This document shows positions 8,270 through 15,000 of a stretch of 28,192 nucleotides of DNA, piece after piece. The notes under the pieces were generated by a model that searched no databases, was not told the DNA's origin, and saw only the letters and a program-made list of their open reading frames with translations. Position 1 is the stretch's first letter. Every line of letters starts with the position of its first letter. The position numbers were made by a program, and so were the translations under genes. Source of the DNA: Lactifluus volemus (taxonomy: Eukaryota; Basidiomycota; Agaricomycetes; Russulales; Russulaceae); the NCBI GenBank assembly GCA_022376515.1, contig WTXI01000414.1, positions 1 to 28,192 on the forward strand, written 5' to 3'.

Positions 8270-8394
8270 TGACTCAGGGATCATGACTCAAGGCTTGAGT
8301 CAGCGTTCTTGACTCAGACCTTGAGTCAGACGCACTGAGTCAGTTCTTGAGTCATCAGAACTGACTCAGGTCCTTAGTCAATGGTCTTGACTTT
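8270..8394 (+). promoter_or_regulatory. Phased array of TGA[C/G]TCA (Gcn4/AP-1-like) sites
   Basis: Eight perfect TGA[C/G]TCA heptamers start at 8270, 8284, 8296, 8310, 8322, 8336, 8348 and 8362; the steps are 14, 12, 14, 12, 14, 12, 14. Degenerate ninth and tenth units (ttagtca at 8374, tgacttt at 8388) keep the 12 and 14 steps. The heptamer is the known binding site of Gcn4/AP-1 bZIP factors. Its place upstream of the TATA-like box suggests an enhancer, possibly linking expression to starvation or stress (inference). Confidence 0.8.
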
Positions 8395-8442
8395 GCTACT
8401 TTACTATAACCTTTGTAGGATAGTTGACTGGCCCTCTGTACG

Positions 8443-8450
8443 CATAAATA
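8443..8450 (+). promoter_or_regulatory. TATA-like box of the isolated LTR
   Basis: cataaata lies 49 nt past the last degenerate array unit. Transcription would start near 8476 if spacing follows the other LTRs here. Confidence 0.5.
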
Positions 8451-8999
8451 GGGCCCTATGGACGAGCTAAAGCCCCAGCTTCAGCTTCATCGAGAATCAC
8501 AGTTGTTGCTTGACACTCAATCTCCCTCTCTTTTCTTGTGCATCCCCTCTTTGTACCTTTGATTAAGGTACCTTTGCGTCACAATCAGAACATCTGTTAG
8601 CCTGTTTGCGCCCTTGTAAACAAGCTCACAGATGCCCTGAACCTTGTACAAAATCGAGGGTGAAGGATTGTCTAATTCCTCCCCCTTCATTTCGCACAAA
8701 CCTTAGTTCAACCTCCCACGAGTGTCCTTGGAAGGCGAGCATTCCTTGCATTCCAATCACACTCGCGCCCGCATTGTGGTTGAACTTACAGATCATCCTT
8801 TGTCCATCTGCCACCGTCTATCCTCTTTGGGAACGGTAACTCCAACCATCGTGTGTGCCGGCCCATACTACCCACCTCACGCGATACAGAACCAAGAGTT
8901 TGCACAGTCAAGTCTATCCTTCACAGGAACTCGCCTGCACGTCCTTCACTGATTAATTGAAGCTCACTCCGAGCCACGGTCCCTGTGAACCGTGACACA

Positions 9000-9446
9000 A
9001 AGGCTGGGTGACTTCGCTAGACCAGAAACCCCTGAAGAGGAATGGTTTGAAGAAGACAACGAAGGCAGGTTACGCATCAACCTCCTTCACGCTCCCATGA
9101 TCCCTGCTGTCGTGGCGGCGCAGACAGACGGTTGGATCCCGGATCCGCCCCCTCAGACCCGTAACATTGGCACCCAGACGACCACAGTTAGCACGAAGGA
9201 TGAAGCCGTTCAAGTGTCCCCCACCTATGGGACCACCGAATACTGGCTTGACCAGAGGGACAGTAATCCCGGGGGTCCTCAGCAGAGAGATCGGAATATG
9301 GAACCACGAGCACGTCTTGCTCTTCACCCACACGGACTTGATCGCCTGGGACTCGATTCCAGAGGTCTTCAGAGATTCAATTTTCCAAATGACACTACAC
9401 CGCGTAGAGAACTAAAGCATTGCCATTTCCATGACAGAATGATGAC
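9000..9446 (+). pseudogene. Copy A: fragment of a Ty3-element 3' ORF
   Basis: The frame reads QRLGDFARPETPEEEWFEE and continues through QTDGWIPD and TTEYWLD, then breaks near 9250. A second frame continues with VLLFTHTDLIAWDSIPEVF to a TAA at 9413-9415. About nine in ten bases of its first 258 match the minus-strand copy B at 17318-17580, which lies downstream of an integrase/chromodomain. That places copy A in the post-pol region of the same retrotransposon family. The LGD...EE block also resembles part of the Pol extension of E1. Both edges are cut by LTRs. Confidence 0.6.
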
Positions 9447-9560
9447 TGTTACGGATTTGTCTGGACCTTAGCCTCCCTGTTGCCTCATGTTTTTCATTTC
9501 CGTCTACATTCTCGCTTACGGACAGAGCCTCACCTTGTACGACACAGAACGGCGTGTTCT

Positions 9561-9650
9561 TGACTCATAGTGACTCTTATGACATCATTAGCCTAGAACT
9601 TCGATGACGTCGTAGTTAGACCCAGGCTCATGACATCATTACTGATGTCA
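9561..9650 (+). promoter_or_regulatory. AP-1/CRE-like site cluster in E1 U3
   Basis: TGACTCA (9561), TGACTCT (9571), TGACATCA (9580), TGACGTCG (9605), TGACATCA (9631) and TGATGTCA (9643) lie within 90 bp, just before the TATA box. These are forms of the AP-1/Gcn4 and ATF/CRE sites bound by bZIP factors. The 3' LTR has the same set. Confidence 0.6.
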
Positions 9651-9672
9651 CTCGCCCCTTTGCCCTGTACAG

Positions 9673-9679
9673 TATATAA
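9673..9679 (+). promoter_or_regulatory. E1 TATA box
   Basis: tatataa lies 35 nt upstream of agcttggactt (9708-9718). That 11-mer is complementary to the primer site, which independently marks it as the predicted RNA 5' end. Confidence 0.75.
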
Positions 9680-9892
9680 GACCTCTCGACCTGTGTCCTT
9701 GCTCTCCAGCTTGGACTTCTCTCCAATACTAGCCTCTTGAATCCTCTCACAATCTCCTTGTGATCCCTCTTCCCTCTTGAAGCTCTCTAAGTGCTATAAC
9801 TTAGCTAGACCCAACCTAGACTCGCGTCTCTGTTGGTCCTCCTGAACAACTTGATCCTATCTTAGGAACTAGGAACAGCTAGTCCCTAACAT

Positions 9893-9903
9893 AAGTCCAA
9901 GCT
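9893..9903 (+). other. E1 self-priming primer binding site
   Basis: aagtccaagct, 1 nt after the 5' LTR, is the exact reverse complement of agcttggactt (9708-9718) at the predicted RNA 5' end. In Tf1, 11 nt of the transcript's own 5' end prime reverse transcription in the same way (family knowledge). No tRNA-type TGG primer site is seen. Confidence 0.85.
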
Positions 9904-9921
9904 CCCACACACCACTGAAAG

Positions 9922-10188
9922 GTGGCAGAACCCCCGAACAACCGCATTGAACATCTGGTAGAGGCGCTCGCCATCCGGATCTCCGCGGAGAAAGAATACT
10001 ACACGGTACTCCTTCTACTCGACCTAGCTACAGGTGAAAAGAAGCGAAGGCTCCAGACGGAACTCCACGAACTTGCCCAGACCATCGAGCAAGCAGACGA
10101 GATCCTGAGCGACAGTCTAGAAGACTACAGAAGCGAGACGATCCTATTGGAAACGCTTGACCCGGAACTAGAACACGACGGCGCCTAG
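9922..10188 (+). CDS. AUG-less leader ORF upstream of gag in E1
   Basis: An 88-codon open frame lies between the primer site and gag and ends TAG at 10186-10188, 55 nt before the gag ATG. It contains no ATG. The first in-frame GTG (9922) has A at -3 and G at +4, a favourable initiation context; an upstream TGA (9916-9918) bounds the frame. The predicted product is acidic, strongly helical and coiled-coil-like (for example AEKEYYTVLLLLDLATGEKK and LQTELHELAQTIEQADEIL). Retroviral leader proteins starting at non-AUG codons are known, but translation here is unproven. It could also be an untranslated leader that is open by chance. Confidence 0.4.
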   Translation: MAEPPNNRIEHLVEALAIRISAEKEYYTVLLLLDLATGEKKRRLQTELHELAQTIEQADEILSDSLEDYRSETILLETLDPELEHDGA

Positions 10189-10243
10189 ATTCTCATCCCT
10201 TTGCCAGAACTGCCTCAGAAGTCAGCGAACTTGCAGTTGCAAT

Positions 10244-11983
10244 ATGAGCGCGACCCTCCTCAGAATAGAATTTCCCGACAACGAAACATTGATCCCAGTA
10301 CCCACCCGATACAACGATGACTTACCAGCACACGTAAAAGGCGGGATATACTGGAACCCCACAGACCGGTGTTACTGCGTAGCGCAAGAAGGAGAGTCGG
10401 TCCGCGTAGAGTTCATCAACGACGTCTGGCACGCCGTACTACGCCACCACGAAATACTCAAATCTTGCCCTGCACTCAGGCTTAATGAAGCAGCGGGAGC
10501 AGGATGGTGGCGCGAGGACGACGCCCAACACCCGAACAATCGCGCTCTCAGCGCAATAAGGGAGGACAGTGAAGACGACGGGAGTACAGGGGAGCCAGAA
10601 CCGACGACCCCCTTATCCACCCACTCCTACCAAGAACCACCAGCAAACACCCCGATGACCCACCTCGCAGAGCAGGTAGACGCCATCACGATAGAACCAG
10701 AACCGATACAAGTCAGAGCAACCATGACCGAAGCACCAACGGTTACAGCCAACCGAGCGATAAGAGGAGAAGGACCACTTCCCCCAGTCGCCGGCCAAGG
10801 ATGGGTACTCAACCAGGGGGGAGCACCGCCCCCAGGTCCGCCTCAGGGACCGCCTCAAGGCCCACCGCAGGGACCGCCTCAAGGCCCGCCTCATGGAGGA
10901 GGACCCCCAGGCTGGCCCCCGGCCGGACCCCCAGGAGGTGGACCCCCAGGAGGAGGACTGCCACAAGGACCGATGCCAGGACCAGGTTACCTTATGGGAG
11001 CACCCACTGGACGACCACCCACCATCTTCGATGGAGATAGACAGAAAGCGGATGATTTCATGGACGAATGGAACCTCTTCTGCCTCAACAACACCTTCAA
11101 CTACGCCTTCGCCCTCCCCTACCAAAGAGTCGCCAACTGTCTGTCCTACATCAAGGGACCCAAAGTCGCCAACTGGAACAGGACCCAAGTCCAATGGCTC
11201 CACAACGTCACAACGCGGAATGTGAACCCAGTCGGTTATGACAACCAATGGCTGTGGGACACTTTCGCGGACGAATTCAGGAGCGCATTCCAGGATACGG
11301 CGGCAGAACAAAACGCAGAAAGGAACCTCTCCAACCTTCAGATGAAGGGAGGAGAACTAGACACCTACATCAGCGACTTCACGGAACTCGCCAGGAAGGC
11401 AAATAGAAGCCTTCAGGACAAGGGAACCATCATCATGTTCCGACAAGGACTCCAACAAGCACTACACAACGCCCTTTACCACATCAACCCAGCCCCGCGC
11501 ACCTTCCAGCAGTGGGCAGACGCAGCTAGGGCTGAACAAGCCAAGTGGGCAGAATGGGGCGCACACGGATTCCAGGAACGCGTCAAAAAGTACAAAGAGA
11601 GCAAAGACGGCAGACGCACCTGGCAGGAACGTGCTAAGAACAGACAGAAAGACCGACGCTCCGACGCCATGGACGTGGACAACGTCCAGGTCAACGCCAT
11701 GACGGACGCAGAAAAAGACAACCTCATGAAAAAAGGGGCTTGCTTCTTCTGCAAGGAGACCGGACACATGGCCAGAGTCTGTCCCAAAAAGAAGGGAAGG
11801 ACAAACACCTGGAAAACCGCCCCAAAGCGAGTAGTAGCAAAGGAAGCCACAACCAGTACGGAGCCAAGTGAAGGACCAGAGGAGGAAGACGACAAGAAAG
11901 ACTTTCTAGGGAAAGTCAGAGGAATGACCAGAGAGCAGCGCGAGGAACTCATGGACAGCATGCTGAAAGACGAGGGTTTTTAG
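10244..11983 (+). CDS. gag: E1 Gag
   Basis: 579 codons starting at the first ATG of the predicted transcript. The N-terminal domain (about 1-110, with LPAHVKGGIYW, EFINDVWHAV and AGWWREDDAQHP) is shared with Gag of E2. A Pro/Gly/Gln-rich linker follows (about 200-250, tandem PPQGP units). The capsid-like retrotransposon Gag domain lies at about 259-430 (PTIFDGDR, YIKGPKVANW, LDTYISDFTELARKA). One CCHC knuckle (C500-x2-C503-x4-H508-x4-C513) should bind the genomic RNA. The acidic C-terminal helix (MTREQREELMDSML) is also similar in E2. The final codons GGT TTT TAG overlap the -1 frameshift heptamer. No frame damage is seen. Confidence 0.92.
   Translation: MSATLLRIEFPDNETLIPVPTRYNDDLPAHVKGGIYWNPTDRCYCVAQEGESVRVEFINDVWHAVLRHHEILKSCPALRLNEAAGAGWWREDDAQHPNNRALSAIREDSEDDGSTGEPEPTTPLSTHSYQEPPANTPMTHLAEQVDAITIEPEPIQVRATMTEAPTVTANRAIRGEGPLPPVAGQGWVLNQGGAPPPGPPQGPPQGPPQGPPQGPPHGGGPPGWPPAGPPGGGPPGGGLPQGPMPGPGYLMGAPTGRPPTIFDGDRQKADDFMDEWNLFCLNNTFNYAFALPYQRVANCLSYIKGPKVANWNRTQVQWLHNVTTRNVNPVGYDNQWLWDTFADEFRSAFQDTAAEQNAERNLSNLQMKGGELDTYISDFTELARKANRSLQDKGTIIMFRQGLQQALHNALYHINPAPRTFQQWADAARAEQAKWAEWGAHGFQERVKKYKESKDGRRTWQERAKNRQKDRRSDAMDVDNVQVNAMTDAEKDNLMKKGACFFCKETGHMARVCPKKKGRTNTWKTAPKRVVAKEATTSTEPSEGPEEEDDKKDFLGKVRGMTREQREELMDSMLKDEGF
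10828..10990 (+). repeat. Pro/Gly/Gln coding repeat in E1 gag
   Basis: Short tandem units (cctcagggaccg and cctcaaggcccg forms) encode PPQGP repeats, then gga-rich PPGGG units. This forms a flexible linker between the Gag N-terminal and capsid-like domains. Confidence 0.75.
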
Positions 11984-12015
11984 GCGGCTCTAACCCACCG
12001 GCCTGGGAAAGAGCC
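11974..12015 (+). promoter_or_regulatory. E1 -1 ribosomal frameshift signal
   Basis: The heptamer G GGT TTT (11974-11980) is in gag frame and directly precedes the TAG stop. A 5-nt spacer leads to a stem-loop: GGCTC (11986-11990) pairs with GAGCC (12011-12015), and CCCA (11994-11997) pairs with TGGG (12004-12007). The -1 frame is open from the heptamer through the gag stop into pol. This matches the X XXY YYZ plus downstream-structure rule for -1 frameshifting. Confidence 0.75.
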
Positions 12016-12054
12016 ATAGAACTGTATCGGATCGGTATTAGGACTCGGAATTCT

Positions 12055-15000
12055 ATGATTTTGAATGTGCCCTACCGATCCATGCAGCGAATGGCCGAAG
12101 TGAAAACCCTTGTGGACAGCGGAGCCACAGAAAACCTCATGGACACCTCCACCGCCTCCTTCTTAAACGTCGCCCTCCAGAAACTCCCCCTCCCCCGAAC
12201 TATCACCAACGCCGATGGCTCCGCTAACACAGCAGGAGCCCTCACCCATTACTGTGAACTCCAGATTAGACAAGGAGACAAGGAAGAAGTGCAGAACTTC
12301 TATGTCTCAAACCTGGGCTCGGACCGGATCATCTTGGGGTACCCTTGGCTAAAAGCGTTCCAACCGAAGTTTGACTGGGAAACCAGTCAGCTGAAAGGAC
12401 CTCCAGTGCACCTAGAGGCCAAGTGGTACGACCGAGTAAAGAAAAGACAGGAACGAATGATTGTACGAAGAGCACATGTGGACCCTGCCTGGGAAGAAGG
12501 AGATGAAATCATCCTTGTCAGCAAAATCAACATGGCACAGCAGTGGGCGGAAAAAGCGAACAAAGACAAAGAGAAAGTAGAAATTCCCCCACAGTACCGA
12601 GACTTTGCCGACGTCTTCTCCGAAGAAGGGTCGAAACGATTCCCACCATCTAGACCAGAAGACCACGCAATCAGACTCAAACCAGGAGCACCAGACGTTA
12701 TCAATTGCAAGGTGTACCCCCTGACCACAGCGGAAAAACAAGCCACGAAGGAGTGGATTGACGAACACGAGCAGAAAAACTACATCGAAAAATCCAACTC
12801 CCCTTGGTCGACACCCTGGTTCTTCATCAAAAAAAAGGACGGTAGTCTCCGCCCTATCCAAGACTATCGTGAAGTCAACAAATGGACAGTCAGAGACGTC
12901 TACCCTATGCCAAGGATAGAACAGATCATGGAGGAGCTCAGTGGCAAGGAACTGTTCACCAAATTCGACATCCGATCAGGGTACCACAATATACGCATCA
13001 AAGAGGAGGACCGCTGGAAGGCGGCCTTCAAAACCCCCTTCGGACTGTACCACCCTAACGTCATGTTATTTGGACTAAACAACTCCCCGGCCACCTTCCA
13101 ACGCATGGCGGACAGAGCCTTCAAACCCATCTACGATGAATTCCCTGGGGAATGCCACGGGTACATGGACGACTTCCTAATAGCCACGCACAAAGACCCA
13201 GCCCGCCACCGCTTAATAACGCGGAAAGTCCTACAGGTATTCCGCGATCACAGCCTATTCCTCAAACTCCCCAAGTGCGAGTTTGAGAAGGACGCGGTAG
13301 AATACTTAGGCATCTACGTGAAAGATGGAACTATCCGCATAGATCCGACCAAACGAAGCGGACTAGCAACATGGCCGCGACAACTATCAACTGTAACCCA
13401 AGTGCGGAGCACTCTAGGAGTCTTAGGGTACCAAAGACCATTCATCAGAGGATTCGCCCACATCGCCAAACCCCTCACGAGCCTCCTTAAAAAGGGGCAG
13501 ACATTCAAATGGACGCAAGAGTGCACGGACGCCCTGAACAAGCTAATTGACATAGTCACTAGCGACCCCGTACTCTTCCGCCCGGACGAAACCAAGCAGT
13601 TCGAACTGGAGGTAGATGCCTCCCAGTATGCGATCGGCGCCATCCTCTACCAACGAGACGAAAATGGGAAGCAGAGACCAGTGGCCTACCACTCAGAAAC
13701 CTTGAACGAAGCGGAACGTGGCTATGATATCTTCGATCGAGAGCTAATGGCGGTGGTCAAAGGACTGGAGAACTGGCGACATCTCCTACTGGGCGCGCAG
13801 CACGAAGTCCTAGTGTTCACGGACCATGCTAACCTACAACACTGGCGCAACCCGCAGAAAATCAACAGACGAGTGGCGCGGTACATCCCCCGACTTGCGG
13901 AATACAACTACAAGCTGATCCACAAGCCTGGGAAGTACAACAAAGCGGATCACCTCTCGCGCCGCCCAGATTACGACCAGGGGAAGGAGGACAATCAGGA
14001 TGTCACAGTCCTCCCTGACTCGGTCTTTGTCCGCGCCATCAGCCTCTCCTCCCTGGAAGAACGCGTCTTTGAGGCACAAACCCGTGCCCCCGCAGAACTC
14101 CTCCAATGGTCGAAAATCCACCTCCGCATGCACAACCGAGACGATATCTGGTTCCACGATAACAAGCCGGTCGTCGTGGTAGACAACCCCCTGAGAAGGG
14201 AGATAGTCACTCACTATCATGACCACCAGACGGCGGGACACCCCGGAATTTTTTACACCTACTTGCTCGTCACACGTGACTACTGGTGGCCCGACGTCAA
14301 ACAATTCGTCAAAAATTACGTACAAGGATGCGCTGTCTGCCAAGCAACAAAGAGTCGCACTGCCAAACCCAAGATCCCCATCTTCCCCATTACCACAGAA
14401 CGGAACGCGGCTCCCTTCGAGACCATAGCCCTAGACCTGATAACCGATCTACCCCTGTCGAAAGGATACGACTCCATCCTCACAATCACTGACCACGACT
14501 GCACCAAAGCAGCCGTCTTCCTCCCTTGCAACAAAACCATAGACGCACCAGGGGTGGCTTCCCTGTATGCAGAGCACGTGTTCCCCCACTATGGCGCCCC
14601 TAGAAAAGTCATCTCAGACCGAGACCCCCGCTTCACGGCTAACTTCGCACGGGAACTCTGTCGGATACTAGGGTCAGCCCAGAACCTCAGTACAGCTTAC
14701 CATCCACAGACCGACGGGCAGTCGGAACGCACTAACCAGTGGCTGGAGCAGTACTTAAGGATCTATGGGAATTACGAACAAGACGACTGGGCTGCCTGGT
14801 TACCTATGGCACAGTACGTACAAAGGTCGTGGCCTAACGCCACCACAAACAAGACGCCGTTTGAACTCCTCATGGGACACACGCCCTCTCTACCTGACCA
14901 CCCGATCACAACCAACGTCCCCCTTCTGGAAGACAGACAACGCACCCTGGAACGTGTAAGAGAGCAGGCTCAACGATCGATCAAAGCCGCTCAAAACACG

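Larger units (their letters stand above)
8184..8999 (+). repeat. Probable isolated LTR (about 816 bp)
   Basis: The segment begins TGTGTTGTGAC and ends CCGTGACACA, so it is bounded by TG...CA with partly inverted ends. It has an internal promoter layout (bZIP-site array, then cataaata at 8443-8450). The right boundary is well supported, because base 9000 onward matches copy B. The left boundary is softer. No internal retrotransposon region or primer site is attached. The flanking pentamers (caact / aaggc) do not match, so there is no target duplication. It could be a solo LTR or one LTR left after recombination. Confidence 0.6.
9447..9891 (+). repeat. E1 5' LTR
   Basis: 445 bp, TGTTACGG to CCCTAACA. 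U3 carries bZIP-type sites (9561-9650) and a TATA box (9673-9679). R is predicted to start at 9708. Confidence 0.93.

Noticed and set aside
8270..8394. CRISPR-like array or simple tandem repeat
   Set aside because: Repeats are only 7 bp with alternating 5- and 7-bp gaps, the gaps are not copies of each other, and the setting is an LTR promoter in a eukaryote.
9892..9910. tRNA-type primer binding site after the E1 LTR
   Set aside because: No TGG start or familiar tRNA 3'-end complement; the exact 11-nt match to the element's own RNA start explains the site better.
10613..11311. Long minus-strand open frame (232 codons) across E1 gag
   Set aside because: It is the antisense of a codon-biased, repeat-rich gag region; it has no motif, and the + strand frame is clearly Gag.
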